Positions 24,291-37,044 of a stretch of 64,000 bases of DNA are shown here, in pieces. How positions within the stretch are numbered: the stretch's first letter is position 1; every line of letters begins with the position of its first letter. Source of the stretch: Symsagittifera roscoffensis (lineage: Eukaryota > Xenacoelomorpha > Acoela > Convolutidae); assembly GCF_963678635.1 (NCBI RefSeq), contig NC_087065.1:19357623-19421622 (forward strand), given 5' to 3'. A program made the translations under genes and the position numbers. The notes under the pieces were generated by a model that was given only the letters and a program-made list of their open reading frames with translations, did not search any database and was not told where the DNA came from.

Positions 24291-24711
24291 AATTTAAGCT
24301 GGGAAAACATAGTTTTTTTTCGAGCAAATTATTTTATGGGGTTTTAAGTGCCATTTTGAGAATCAAAGTTTTCAAACGTTTGAAAAAAATCTGCAAAAAA
24401 TATAAAACAAATTTGTGAAAATTTTTGTTTTTTATTTACTATTTTTTTGTTTTTTTTTCTACAAAAACTGTTTTCTAATTGACCTATTCAACTATGACTG
24501 TCGAATATGCCTAATTTTTATTTTTTTTTTGTTAAATACTAATATGAAAAAATGTGGTATTTTGTTAAGACTTTTGTCGCAGTATTCTGTGCTATTGCAC
24601 AGTAACATGCTATCCTTGTTACTATTTCAAAAAGGATGGATCATACAAAACATAATAGATTCTACTGGTTTTAAATTTTTCACTATGTTTATAGATTTAA
24701 CTAACCTTTAA

Positions 24712-24770
24712 TGTTAGAAGATACAACTAGTCTTTAAAATGTTAGAAGATACAACTAGCTGGCTACTGAG
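24712..24770 (+). repeat. Short tandem duplication
   Basis: AATGTTAGAAGATACAACTAG occurs twice, about 29 bp apart. Confidence 0.9.
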
Positions 24771-24884
24771 TTAAGTTTTTGACATAACGAGCTAATTTTT
24801 GAGCCTAAAAATAACCAATTTCCAATAAAGAGTTAGAAGTTTTGAAGAAACGTTATTGTTAACGTTTGAAGTTTTAGTGTTTGT

Positions 24885-25396
24885 TGTCCCGACTTTTGTA
24901 ACGAACATAACGGAATATTTGTGCACTGGTGGTTTCTTTTCAGACAATTTTCGACTTTTTAACTAGCCTTTTAACAGAGTTTTTTTTGTTATTTAAAAGT
25001 TGTTGTTGATTGTCTTTAGCTCAAACTGGAAAGTTTGTAGAATTATGGGGGTTTAAAAATTGCCATTTTGGCCAATTTGGGACAATTAACGCGCAGTATA
25101 TTTCGCGCTACTAACGCATAAGCGAGATTTATTATGCCTTAGAAATAGTTCCAAATATGTTCAAGGAAGATTATATGCCTTAATTGATTTGTTAATAGGA
25201 CCAAAATCTATCATTTTATGCTTAATATGGCGTTTGGGGGATGTTTTTACAAAAAATCTCAAATTCTTTTAGAAAAAAAATTTAATTTTTTTTATTACAT
25301 TTAAATTTGCTACTGCTCCATGTTGTTACTGCTCCATAGACCTTAAAGGGCAGTCGGAACATTCAGGGCTTGGCTCCGATACGAGCAGTCTCGTTT
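24885..25396 (+). repeat. R1 element copy, + orientation (diverged)
   Basis: It begins with a variant of GTTCCGACTTTCG and contains GGGACAATTAACGCGCAGTA and ATGGCGTTTGGGGGATG. It ends AGGGCTTGGCTCCGATACGAG then CAGTCTCGTTT. Base changes in the terminal hairpins show it is an old copy. Confidence 0.85.
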
Positions 25397-25435
25397 GTCA
25401 TTTGGATTCCAAATTTTATCCTTTTCTGAATTTTT

Positions 25436-25907
25436 GTTCCGACTTTCGAAACGAAAGTAACGGAATATGTGTACTCGGGGTGGGTTTTTTTTTCTTCAGA
25501 CAAATTTCGACTTTTTAACTAAGGCATTGTTGTCCTGAGCCCTAATTTGAAAAAATATTTCACCTGTGATCATTTTTCGTAAAGTTATGGGGGTTTAAAG
25601 ATTGCCATTTTGGCCAATTAGGGACAATTAACGCACGATATGTATGAACGCGTCACGGAGATTTAATCAGTCCTAGGAATCGTTTTAAATTGGTCGAAAG
25701 AAAATTTTTTGCCATAATTGATTTGATACAAGGAGCAAAATCTATCTTTTTGTTTTTTATATGGCGTGTAGGGGGATGATTTTCACAAAAAATCTCAAAT
25801 TTAGTTGTTTTTGTTTTCATTTTCTTTTATTACATTTTTTTGTTATTAGTGCTCAATAGACCATGAAGAGTCAGAACAAAGGTAGTCGGAACATTCAGGG
25901 CTTCAGC
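25436..25907 (+). repeat. R1 element copy, + orientation, 3' end truncated
   Basis: It starts GTTCCGACTTTCGAAACGAAAG and keeps the internal core. It breaks off at CATTCAGGGCTTCAGCAG, so the second arm of the 3' hairpin and the GAGCAGTCTTGTTT tail are missing. It lies 40 bp after another R1 copy in the same orientation. Confidence 0.85.
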
Positions 25908-26934
25908 AGTTTTATTTAATTGGGGAGAGTTTGTCTGAAAAACAGTTATACATTTTATCTTGTTTTCATTAAAACTACAAAAGTTGGCCGAATCAGATCA
26001 TTTTCACCATTGATACCTATCATTTTCACAGCGATGATATATTTTTTCCTAGTTTTGAAGAACGTTTAAAAAACTGAATTTTTTGAAATCTTATTTTGAT
26101 TAAGACCTGTTTGAGGACTGAAATCGGAAACTGTACTGAAGTTTTTAACTAAATGAACGTCTTCGTGAGCCCAAACCCATCATTTATTGATTTAGACTTG
26201 ATATGTGGGTAGAATTCATAAGTCATTCCTACTCTGCTGACAAAAGCATAGGCGCAAAAAGTGCAAAAAGATCAACCTGCTAAGTTTGTTCACGGGACGA
26301 ATTGTCTAAAATAAATAAGAGCTCGGTTGAAATGAATAGATTTTCAAATTATACAAGCTAGAATTTTTTTATATGATACCGCGGGAAGGCAGGGATCGTT
26401 TACGAAATGGTTATTGCCCTGAAGTCGGAGGGAACAAATTTTACCAGCGGGGTTGCAAAGTCCGAATTAAGGAAAGCAAGAACTCCCACATTTATGTTGA
26501 AAACCTCTAGTGTTGACCATTAAACTTTATTTGGTCTCCAAAAGTGATAGCTTAAATTAATTCCTCCAGCATTTATTTGGGCACCTGTTAGCTTAAATTT
26601 GCGTAAAATTGATTAAATTGAGGTAAAAATCACATTGAAACTATATCGTTAAATCGAAAAAGCTGTAAAAGCTGTACATTTGTAAAAGCTTCTATCTAAA
26701 TGAGAAAATTCGGATTATTTTAGAAACCGATTCCTAAAATAAAACCGAGAAACATTTAAGCTATATAAAGAAAAAGTTTCGGAATAACCGGGTGCCTCTA
26801 GTAGCAAGGGTCACTTGAATCAAAATTAGTCTTTCATAAAACTCCCAAATACAGATGGTAATTCACTTAATTCATGTCTAAGAAATAAAAAAGAAATTTT
26901 AATATAAGTAGATCAATATTTATTTCTGTTTCAG

Positions 26935-26990
26935 ATATGTGGCAGCATGTATCGTAGCCAGTGTCGAATCCGGTGACATGACTCATATCG
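26935..26990 (+). CDS. Gr-like receptor, exon 3 (56 nt): end of TM1 and extracellular loop
   Basis: The acceptor TTTCTGTTTCAG|ATATGT completes the Arg codon begun in exon 2. The donor CATATCG|GTAAAA leaves phase 1. It encodes RYVAACIVASVESGDMTHI (residues 333-351). The phases fit the exons on both sides without a stop, which is the main support for so short an exon. Confidence 0.7.
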
Positions 26991-27184
26991 GTAAAACCAA
27001 TTAACCTATTTCCGAAAAAGATAGATTTTAGTTATATTTTTTTTTGTAGAAATTTTTGATGGTCCATGACAGTTTTGAATCCAGCAATTTGGAAAAAATG
27101 CAAACGGTTAGCTTCAAAATTTCAGTTTTATGCTACTTCCTCGAAAATGATCCAAAAAATTCCTTGATAAATTTTGTTCTATAG

Positions 27185-27431
27185 TGAATACGATCTGGAC
27201 GTTTTTATGTGCATTCAACGCGGCCATCATGTTCAAAGCGTCTCTCAAATCAGATCTGCTTCCGAGTTTGTTCAACGAGTGGTTCTCGTTCTCCAAAGTT
27301 GATCACGCCAACATCATGCCAACATTATCTCGTTCTCACTCCACTATCAACAACGTGAACAACAATAACAACTTCAGCCACCAATCAAACCAGGGCCAAA
27401 GTGAAACCAAACCACAAAACTCTTCGCAAAA
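27185..27431 (+). CDS. Gr-like receptor, exon 4: TM2 and an Asn-rich intracellular loop
   Basis: The acceptor TTGTTCTATAG|TGAATACG completes a Val codon with the G from exon 3. The donor CAAAA|GTTAGT leaves phase 2. It encodes residues 352-433. TM2 is NTIWTFLCAFNAAIMF (about 353-370), followed by LKSDLLPSLFNEWFSF, a pattern seen after the second membrane segment of insect-type Grs. A low-complexity NNVNNNNNFSHQSNQGQ stretch then lengthens the loop. Base composition is clearly coding-like against the intron background. Confidence 0.75.
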
Positions 27432-27599
27432 GTTAGTCAAAAGGTTTCACTTTTTATGTTTTCATGAAATTTTCATAAAATTTGTTGCCTTTGAAGGTGT
27501 TCTAAATGAATGAGCATGAGGGGACTAGGTATATAGGTAAAGGGTAGATTAAGGGTTAAGGGGCGGATTTTGTGGGAGGGGCCGGGGGTTGTTAGTCTG

Positions 27600-27882
27600 T
27601 TATTTGATATTATCTTACAACATCCACTTTTGGCCGACCAACTCTAAAATTGTCTTAAGGCGCCTTCGGCGCCAATACATACTAAATTTAGAGAGGAAGG
27701 ACAAAATTTCCGAAAATGTGTCATAAAAGGCATTTTCGTTTTTTTTTCAATTTATTTTGCGCGGTGTCTTTATATTAGTGTTTTTATAGTGTTCTGGGAG
27801 CGCTCAGAAAAATAATTCAGTCGATCTAAGAAAATCGACAAAATTTTTGAAAACTTTTTTGAAAATCCTAGATCCGCATCTG
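27600..27882 (+). mobile_element. hAT-like MITE, 5' end unclear
   Basis: The right end reads AATCCTAGATCCGCATCTG, a diverged CAGGGGCGGATCTAGG terminus. The interior has a perfect hairpin GGCGCC-TTC-GGCGCC near 27660, followed by CAATACATACTAAATTTAGAG. The same hairpin position and following bases occur in the MITE at 38043-38299, so the two belong to one family. Confidence 0.55.
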
Positions 27883-28107
27883 GGTGAGTTGATGCGATTC
27901 GCCTATTTTTTGTAGGGGTTGTTTTGTATGTTTTTTTTTTCTTTTTCATTTTTTTGCCAAAATTTCTGGTTATTTTTATTTAATTAAGGGCCGTTAAATT
28001 ATGCTAAATTGCTGCGAAAGATGTTTGTTTTATGAGCTGAAATATCGTTGCGTGGTCTGAAAATTTAAAAAATTCAGAAAACGACAAAATTTGGAACCCA
28101 AATGACA

Positions 28108-28545
28108 AACAAGACTGCTGAATTTTCCGACTGCCTTTTAAGGTCTATGGAGCACTAATAACATGAAATTATTAAATGTAATGAAAACGAAATGAAAACT
28201 TTTTTTAATTTGAAATTTTTTGTGAAAATCATACCTTCATACGCCATACAAAGTACAAGTTGAGAGATTTCGCTCCTAGTAACAAATCAATTCTGGCAAA
28301 TAAGTATCTTTCAACCAATTTGTGACATTTTCTAAGACAGATTATATCTCCGCTTACGCGTTAATAGCGCGAAGTATATCGTGCGTTAATTGTCCCAAAT
28401 TGGCCAAAATGGCAATCTTTAAACCCCCATAACTTTACAAAAAATAAACACAGGTAAATATTTTTTCAAATTTAAGCTAAGGTCAACAATACCTTTCGAA
28501 TGATGAAAAAACTCTGTCAAAAATGGCTAGTTAGTTAGAAAAACA
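28108..28545 (-). repeat. R1 element copy, - orientation, distal end missing
   Basis: It opens ACAAGACTGCTGAATTTTCC (3' hairpin deleted) and continues with TTTTAAGGTCTATGGAGC and the GCGCGAAGTATATCGTGCG core. It lacks the GTTCCGACTTTCG end. Confidence 0.85.
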
Positions 28546-28573
28546 AAAACTACAAAAATAGGTTTTAAGATCA

Positions 28574-29063
28574 AACAAGACTTCTCGTATCAGGGCAAAG
28601 CCCTGAATGTTCCGACTGCCTTTTAAGGTTTATTGAGCAGCAGTAATAGCATAAAAAAATTGAATGAAATAAAATAAAATGAAATTTTTTTTCTAAAATT
28701 TGAAATTTTTTATGGAAATCATCCCCCCACACGCCATATAGAGTACAAAAAGAGAGATTTCGTTCCTTGTAACAAATCAATTATGGCAAATAAGCTTCGT
28801 TCAACCAATTTGGAACGATTTATAAGACGGATTAAATCTCCTCTTACGCGTTAATAGCGCGAATCATATCGCGCATTAATTGTCCCAAATTGTCACAGGT
28901 GAAATATCTTTTCAAATTTAAGCTCAGGACAACAATACTTTTTGAATGGTATAAAAAAATTCCGTCAAAAATGGCTAGTTAAAAAGTCGAAATTTGTCTG
29001 AAGAAAAAAAAACCCACCCCGAGCACAAATATTCCGTTACTTTCGTATCGAAAGTCGGAACAA
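28574..29063 (-). repeat. R1 element copy, - orientation, both ends present
   Basis: It opens AACAAGACTTCTCGTATCAG, contains the stem CAGGGCAAAGCCCTG and ends ATTCCGTTACTTTCGTATCG then AAAGTCGGAACAA. It follows another R1 copy of the same orientation by about 30 bp. Confidence 0.9.
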
Positions 29064-29799
29064 CTACACTGACACCTTACAAGTTTCTCAGAGGTACTCA
29101 AAATTGGGCTAAAAACCACTAAGCTATTGTAATTTCCGCCCTCTTCGCGAGGCTGGTCAGAATCTCGTTAAAGGCAACTGCTGTACAAACAGCATAAAAG
29201 TTTCCAAACACAGTCATGTTCGTTTGGAAACGAACGTTAAAACAGATTATCGAATAAAAAAAGGGTAATAAATTTTTCCCAATAAAATTTTGGCGAAAAA
29301 TAACAACTATTAGCTGATAAAAAAACTCACTTTGTTATGAAATCGTCTGAAAATTGGTTCATTTTTTTCAGAAGAAATGAAAACTGCTACTCACACCTCT
29401 TTTTCTACTGTTCACTCGTCGCCAAATCTTGAACCATCTTTTATTGATACTAGAAAAATATATAATTTTTTGCAGCTCAAATCACGAGCAAAATCTTTTC
29501 CCAAATCTGACTGATATCTATTTGGAGCAGCTGGACTTGAGTCGGAAACAAATATATTATGTATTATGAGGCTTATAAGCGTCGGTAATTTCATCGAGAA
29601 TCTTCTACACTAACAAGTTTTCTAAATTTCGGTACACTAATAACAACGAATGATTTGCCTTAATTCAGTTTGAAACAAAGTATTCCGCCCTTACGCGTGT
29701 TACCGGGACGCAAAATATTCAGCATTAGTTATACCAAACTGGCCGAATTAGCCTCCTGTTCTCAAACCCTCATATTCTTACAAAAATGATCGCAAGTGA

Positions 29800-30190
29800 A
29801 ACAAGACTGCTCGTATCGAGGCGAGGCCTTGAATTTTCCGACTGCCCTCTAAGGTGTATGGAGCAGTAATAACATGGAAAACATAAAAATGTAATAAAAA
29901 AAATAAATTTGAGAATTTTTGTAAAAACATCCCCCAGACGCCATATTAAGCACAAAAGTGATAGATTTTGCTCCTATTAACAAATTAATTATGGCATATA
30001 AACTTCCTTGAACCAATTTGGAACTATTTCTAAGACGGATTAAATCTCGCTTACGCGTTCATAGCGCGAAATATATCGCGCGTTAACTGTCCCAAATTGG
30101 CCAAAATGGCAATCTTTAAACCCCCATAACTTCACGAAAAATAATCATTTTTTTCCAAATTTGAGCTCAGATATTTAATACCCTTCAGAT
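29800..30190 (-). repeat. R1 element copy, - orientation, truncated
   Basis: It starts AACAAGACTGCTCGTATCGA and keeps the palindromic core (GCGCGAAATATATCGCGCG). It fades out after TTTGAGCTCAG, without the CGAAAGTCGGAAC terminus. Confidence 0.85.
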
Positions 30191-30984
30191 TTTAAAAAGT
30201 CTGAACAAAAATCACATCGAGCATAAATAGTTAGATTTTTTCTTCAAAATCGAAAAAATATCATCTTGAGTCATCTAGAAATTTCAACCATTGATTTCCT
30301 CTTATCATTGGAACTATCATTGGTTTTCTCTTATGAAAAGAAGCTGCATTCTTCATAAAAGGAGAAACTCTTATAAATGTAGTATTTTTTTTAATAAAGA
30401 GAAGAAACTGGTCATTTTGTTTGATAGTCTGGAGAAAGAAATTTGTTTGTTCGCGCAAAGTAAAAGGGCAATGCATAATTACAATGCTTAAGTAGTTTTC
30501 CATACTTGAAAATGAGTTGTGATAGGTGAAAATAGCCAAATTTGTAGTATGGAGAATATGCTGGTCTTAGAAACTCATAGCATAGAGAAAATTGTAGTTG
30601 TTAACTTCCTTAGTTAGAAGAAACGCTATTCTTAGACTCTCTTTCAATTTTATGAGAGCGTGTCTGTGATTTGTAAGACCACTATCTTTATAACAAGGCT
30701 GTGTAAGACCGAAGAAAGTAATTTTGTAAGAAGTTGCAAGATTCTTATAAGAAAAACTCTAAACTAGCGACTTATGGTCAAACCCATCTCTGTGTTAAAC
30801 GGGGGACTGGGGAGTAAATGGGGAGGGCGGGGTTAGTGGATGGGGTGAAAGTAGGGGCAGGTGTCGAATAAAAAATTGAACAATGGGGATGAACGAGTTT
30901 GTTCGGTTTGAAGTTTTGCTCAAAGTTACAAAATTTGGATTCAACAGTTCAATGCGAAGCAACAAAAAAATTAATTTTTATTTA

Positions 30985-31420
30985 ACGTAGAGCATTACGA
31001 GGCCAAACTGTGCATTCTGTGCATTGTATGCGGATTCCAAAATGGGCCAAAATCAGATTTTTTGCGGAATCCACTTCACTGCTACTTTTCTTTGATCTTC
31101 TTTGCTGTTATGGATTCCACAAACAAATACTTAAATTACTGTTCCACTCAAAATCGCTCCACAAATCGAAGAATTTGCGGAATCCGCAGCCGTATTTGCG
31201 GAACTCAAAACAGTTTGTGGAGTCCACAAACCAAAAATAAGAAATGTGTGTAGTTAAATTGAGCTGTTGCGGAATCCGCAACTGTAAGCAGAATCCAAAA
31301 ATGTTTGTGGAATCCGCAAATTGTAAGTGGAATCTGCATTTTGTTTGCGAATTCCGTTTACATATATGTATAGATGTAGCGTTTAAAATTATATGTTTTA
31401 ATTACATGATTTGATTTCAC
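30985..31420 (+). repeat. GGATTCCGCAA-rich repeat element, copy 1
   Basis: It starts near GAGGCCAAACTGTGCATTCTG and contains about a dozen GCGGAATCC or GGATTCC(A/G)CAA motifs. It ends CGTTTACATATATGTATAG. The same blocks occur in reverse order and strand at 43050-43420. The motif TTGCGGAATCCGCAA is itself palindromic. Confidence 0.85.
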
Positions 31421-31928
31421 GCATATGCATTTATTTGAAAGCCTTTTTGTAAGTTTTCTCCATAATGGACAAATAAATGAACTTGCAAGCAAAAAAAAGT
31501 TGTAAAAGTTTCTTTGAGTAAAAAAGTTGTTTTGTGTTGGAAAAACACAATATACTTTTAAAAGTAATTTTAGTCGCACCAAAAAATGCTAATTCTATTT
31601 TATTTTTGACGATACACCAATTTTCATGCCAAAACAATAAAAAAAACTTCTTTTAAAGTTGAATACACCCATTTAGTAAAAAAAGTATGAAATTGGTATG
31701 AGTAGAATTCTCTCGAAGACTTAGTTAATGGAATTGTTTGATTAGTTTTTTCGGTCTATAGAAATAATCCTAGTAAAGATTTGTGTTTGTTGAAAATAAA
31801 AGCGTCATGCGTATTTTTTAGGGTTGGTCGTAAAATGATGCAAAAAGTGAACATTCTTGCTCAGTTTTATTGTAAAAAATTGTATGCTGCGCTGAAAAAT
31901 ATTCACAGAATAGGGTCTGTATAGTTTT

Positions 31929-31975
31929 CTATTTAGCGATACTTTGGTTCTATTTAGCGATACTTTGGTTTAACC
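31929..31975 (+). repeat. 22-bp tandem duplication
   Basis: TTCTATTTAGCGATACTTTGG occurs twice head to tail. Confidence 0.92.
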
Positions 31976-33758
31976 TAAAACAAAGGCCGACAAATTTTTC
32001 AAAACCCTCGAAAAAAAAACCACTCGTGCACCAGAATTTATTGGAGGCGTGTGAATGAACCACACCACTCGATTAATAATTTTTCTGGCTATAAACTTTT
32101 TTTTAAAAAAAGCTACGAAGCAAAGAGTAGCTGCATATAAAAACCTCAAGCTCAGCTTTCATCGAAAAAATTTCACCCTGATTAAAAATGCGTTAATCTG
32201 AGACAGCTATCAAAAATCTGATAGTTGTTTTTGGGCTATGCATTTTTTTATGGCCATTATTTTCATTAAAGCTAAAAGTGAGATTTTTGCATGCAGCTGG
32301 TTACGTTGTTTTTTTCACTACTTTTTCCCCAAGAAAACTATTATTCAATCTGTGTGTGTTTATCCGAATATTCAGTTAAGTGATATATCTTTATTTCTGG
32401 AAAAGCTTAGTGTTACTGGTTTTTGAGCGACTTAGTTTTGTAGAAGAATGATTACCAGGCTGAAGTTTTAGCCATCTGAAACTATCTCATTGAATGGGAA
32501 TCACCCTTTTTCAAGATTTAGCTTGTTTTTTGTTGTATCAAATTTAACGTTTTCTTTGATTTTTGCTCAATAGTTATCATTTTATGTTCAAACTTTTAAA
32601 CTTGTTGCCTCCTAGTAATTTTTACACAACCTAGTCTGTAAAGTTCCCTTTTAGCATAATTTTTTAGACTTTGAAATTAGAATAATACTACAATTCTAAA
32701 TTATTTGTCAAAATAAATAAATAGCAAGGTAGGTAGAAAAATAGTTTAACAGATGAAAAAAAACGGCTACAGTTTAACAGATGAGAAAAATACAAGATTG
32801 TTGTTACGAGACTTAAGTTTTTCAGTTAGAGGTGAAAATGAGCTTCGCATCACTTTCTAAACTGCTCAAACATATCATTGTAAGCTAGCGGACAGAAAAT
32901 AAGTCTGAAGCCATTAAACTTCGATAACTGATTGATGTTCTATTTGAGGAAAACAAGTCAAAGGTCACAATCGCCAGCCTTAAATAAGCATGCAAAGTAT
33001 TTAACGAGCGGAAATTAAGAATTCAATTTTAAGAGACGCAAGTTGAATTGTAAGCAAAGCGATGTCTTGAGATGCTTTGATCTCTAGAATTGTTTCCTCA
33101 GGATACAAACTCAGGTAGATTAACTTACTATTTACTGAAATAAATCACAATTTCTCTTATTTATAGTAAAACTAGCTTCACTCACAAACAAATTCTGCGT
33201 CATGACAACTATGCCGATTCAAAAAAGCAAAAAAAAAAATATGCAAAAAACAAGACGATTTTTTGTAAAAAGATGCAAAAAGAATTTGAACACTACAAAT
33301 ATAAATTGATCACAATGACCAGTTCGTAGCTGAGACATCAACATTGTCACATTATGAAATCAACGTTGTCACATTCAAACATTCATCGAACAGTAAAAAC
33401 TGATAGAAGTGAAGGTAACTCGACTGCAATCACACTCAAAATAAATTGAAAACGATGTGCCACATTCTCAGAAAGTCTTTTTCCAAACAAACATTTTTTC
33501 CTGTGCGTCATATAATGATAAAGTTTTACAAATGCGTAGAAATTTGGTAAATTAGGTATAAACGATTATATTTGTTTTCAAAAATTATTTATTTAATAAA
33601 AATGAAAATTGTTTTTTGAGAAAAAACTTCAAAAAACTTTCGAATTTTCTGCATTCAAAAAAAGTTAAAATTTCTTTGAAGCGCCAAATGAAGCTTCTAA
33701 AACTAATTTTTAAAGTAAAATTACTATGTGTTTTACCACAACGTTGTCCTTTCCCACT

Positions 33759-33824
33759 AATTCATAGAAAGGGTCAAAGAATTTAGGCCAACAGCCATCA
33801 AATATTCCCATTTATTTTCCCACT
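33759..33824 (+). repeat. 65-bp direct repeat, copy 1 (second at 35701)
   Basis: TAATTCATAGAAAGGGTCAA through CCCATTTATTTTCC is identical to 35701-35764, 1.94 kb downstream. The flanks differ. Confidence 0.92.
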
Positions 33825-34639
33825 AAACGTTTCTCGATCGCTTCAATTGCTCGAAATTTAATTTGACTAAGACTTATAAAGTTCATACCAAGGTTCTGGT
33901 GTTTATTGTGTTTTTTTTAGGAAAAAATCTTAAAATTTGTTGACGCTAATTTTTGATTTTTCTCGGTTTGAATTTTTTAAGTTCACCTATTTTCTTTCGA
34001 TGGAAAGATATCAAACTCCACTATCGAACAGCAAAAATGTAAGAGTTACGAAAAACATGATTTTTTAAAATTAAAATTTCAAAGTTTTTTTTCGAAAAAT
34101 AAGTAGGTTTTTTTCTTGCGTTAGTCACTATTTTCCAATGAAGTTGTAGTTACAAAGTTGAAAAACTTGTAGTTTTATATAGCAAAAAGTTATTACCTAA
34201 CAGAGAACAAATTCTTCAAAAAAATTTAGAAAAAAGATAGTTTACTGTCAAAATAATAATTTTGTTTGGTTCCAAATTACTGAAAATCAGTAAACCTGAT
34301 AAATCAATGATCCTGTTTGCTTTTCAAGAAAGGTGCATCTTGAACTTATGCTTGAAACTCATGATCCACCTTTATGACTATTCTTTACATTGCTTTTACA
34401 TGAAGTCATGCTCTTGAAAACAAATTGTGCGTGCAATTTTTTGGATTAAAATTACCTTTCCAAAAAATGCACCTGAAATGGAAAAAAACCGCGTTTGTAA
34501 AACTTTATTGGTGAAAAATACGCCATGTATTCCAGCGCGCATGTCAATTTGGAAAATTGTCAGAAAACAGGTGTTGGAGTCAGTTGTTATTGGGTTCAAT
34601 AATTACAATGAAAGTTTGCCAATCTGCTCAAATGTCATG

Positions 34640-34870
34640 GCAAAACCTTGCAAGTTCCCTTTGCCCCATAAAAGGTATCGAATATTTTTGCAAAAAAAAA
34701 ATAATTTTAAAAATTTTTGGGTAGTATCAAAAGTCATTTTTTATAAAATGAGCCGACTCAATAAGATTGCCAATTAGCTTGCCTCAATTCAATTTTGTGT
34801 TATTGTGTGGGATATATCGCCACGCATAAATTAGTTGCGTTACGCTTTCAGAATCATACAAAAGTTTGTT
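34640..34870 (-). repeat. Family R2 fragment
   Basis: It shares CCTCAATTCAATTTTGTG, GGGATATATCGCCACGCATAA and AGTTGCGTTACGCTTTCAG with the R2 copies at 17164 and 55080-56440. Neither terminus is intact. Confidence 0.6.
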
Positions 34871-35079
34871 GATTTCTTGGTTTCGGTTTATCATTTGAAT
34901 GAAAATGATTTTTTTTTCCTTTTCGTTTTGGTTTATTGTTCATTTTTTTTTTTGAACGGTTTTTATTTGTGGACAAAATTTGAATTTGGTCAATTTGTTA
35001 TCCTATCATATAAGCGTGCAATATATTGCGTGTTAAATCTCGTGAGCGGAACAAATCCCACTCAGTAATCATTACAAAT

Positions 35080-35155
35080 TCGAAATTTGTCTGAAGGACA
35101 AAACCCATCCCGAGCACAAATATTCCGTTACTTTGGTATCGAAAGTCGGAACAAC
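35080..35155 (-). repeat. R1 terminal fragment
   Basis: Only the GTTCCGACTTTCG end of R1 is present, in minus orientation: GAGCACAAATATTCCGTTAC then GTATCGAAAGTCGGAACAAC. Confidence 0.85.
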
Positions 35156-35980
35156 AATAAACTTTTTGAAGATCATTTTCTTGGTCTCCGTCCTCTATTG
35201 CATAAATTATACCCCAAACCAGTGAATTATATAAACTACTCTGTGTATGTATAAGACTAGTTTCCTAATTCAATAAAAAGTGACGAGAAATTTGATTGAA
35301 ATTTGTCTCTTTTTGTTTCCCACTGAAAAAATAGCTGTCACTTTTAATTTACACAGTTCTTATCTTCAATTGCTTTTCTGAGTTTCTCCAACGAATAATA
35401 ATGGCTTTTAAATTAAGATGACTATTTTCAATTACAAATGAGTGCCGTTGCTCTAATTACACAAATGGCACAAAAAGGCGAAAAAATTAGGCTTCTATAT
35501 TTATCATAGAATAAAATGACCTCTGCAATATAGAATTCAATCAAGTAGTCAAAATTGATCGAATTTTTATTTCATTCTGAATATGTCCCCGAGGAAAAAA
35601 GGCTCATTTTTGACCTAATAATTAGGAAAAAGACTTAGGGTGACAAGTCCAATTTCAGGTTGCTCTGTACTCAATTCCTGTTTTAATGAGATTTTAAAGA
35701 TTAATTCATAGAAAGGGTCAAAGAATTTAGGCCAACAGCCATCAAATATTCCCATTTATTTTCCACCTAAAATGAGTGCTAGTTTCTCCTGAATTATAAA
35801 GTTTAAAGGTCGATTGGATCAAAGTAAAGCCAAAAAAATCAAAATAAAAATGGTCTGATTTTGTGCATTCTTTTGTGACTATTTATCAACACGAAAAACG
35901 ACATTTCCGCAAAATAATCAAAGTAACACCCAGCCAGAATAATAAACTATATAGAAAAAACATCCATTTTGGAAACCAAA

Positions 35981-36466
35981 ATAAGACTGCTCACATATCA
36001 ATATGAGACCCTGAATGCTCCGACTGCACTTTAAGGCCAATCAAAAAAATTTTTGATTGAATAGTTGACAAAATAATTAAAAAAGGATTTTTTTTCTTCA
36101 ATTTATCCTCCGACATGCTATGTAACATAGAAGGGGTGTTTTTAGCGTCTCGTTTTATTTTGATAAGACTAAATTGCTGGCCTAACTTCATATAAAAACG
36201 CAAAAATTAGCCGCTAACGCGTGTTATAAGATGATATCCCACATTAGCAGTTTTCAAACCCCCGTAACTTTATATAAAAAATGATGCGTAAAAAAACTTT
36301 ACAAACAGGTGAAATAGCTTTTTAAATCTTAGCTCAGGGCAACATTATCTTTAAGATGGGATGAAAAACTTTTGTCAAAAACCTTAGTTAAGAAGTCGAA
36401 AATTGAATGAATAAAAAACCATCCCAAATATAAATGATCCGCACTTTCTTCAAAAGTCGGAAGAAA
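35981..36466 (-). repeat. R1 element copy, - orientation (diverged)
   Basis: It opens ATAAGACTGCTCACATATCA with an altered hairpin. It continues with CCGACTGCACTTTAAGGCC and ends CGCACTTTCTTCAAAAGTCGGAAGAA. It is one of the most diverged full-length copies. Confidence 0.75.
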
Positions 36467-36619
36467 CATGTTGAGAGAGAAATTACGGACAGTACAGCAG
36501 TGCTGAAAATCAAAACATTGTTTAACAGTGCGAAACTGAAAACGTATTCAACAGTGCCAAAATTTGACGATATTTGAAAATGTTGAGATCTCAAAGCTTG
36601 CTGTTGGTAGTTTGCTTGA

Positions 36620-36841
36620 ATGGGGGCGTTCAATTTTGCTGAAGTTCAGCAGTGCCAAAAATTGATGACTTTGAAAGAATTGAGTATTGTTTTTGAACTG
36701 ATGGCAACTTTGTTGTGCTTTGGAGCAAACCCGAGAGAAGTATTTGAAAATTTTGATGAGCTAATTGTTTGTCGAGAAAAAATTATGATGCCGCGCTTGG
36801 GAAACTTTTGTTTGTGTAACAGGCGGCATCATCTAAAATAG
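36620..36841 (+). pseudogene. Ankyrin-like coding relic
   Basis: A 73-codon open frame contains KELSIVFELMATLLCFGANP. It resembles the second helix and loop of an ankyrin repeat (…LL..GANP). There is only one such unit, no good splice pair and the surrounding DNA is intronic. Upstream, the short motif CAGTGCC(A/G)AAA recurs four times (36487-36655). It may be an exon relic of a passenger gene or chance. Confidence 0.3.
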
Positions 36842-37044
36842 CCTTTTTGATATTTAAATTGAACATAATTATTGCCAGTTATTTTGGATGAGTAAAACAG
36901 TATTCAAAATAAATTTTGGCACATTGAAAATGATTTTGATTGTTGACTCTGTTGAAATACTGTTGTACCCCCCGCGCTAATTATGTTTTGTTCAAACGAA
37001 GATGCCCCAAAAACTTGCAAAAAATGTTATACTGCGTTAATTGC

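Larger units (their letters stand above)
22040..26934 (+). other. Intron 2 (4.9 kb)
   Basis: It runs from GTTAGT to TTTCTGTTTCAG. Contents are a 14-G homopolymer (about 23308), one R3 copy, two R1 copies and a small direct duplication. 22150-23290 and 25910-26930 hold nothing I can classify. Confidence 0.65.

Noticed and set aside
24415..24711. 98-codon Phe/Leu-rich frame
   Set aside because: T-rich DNA gives runs of Phe and Leu; no splice borders fit and no motif is present.
30261..30539. Minus-strand 92-codon frame
   Set aside because: Lies beside a truncated R1 copy, has no splice sites or motif, and an opposing frame of similar length overlaps it.
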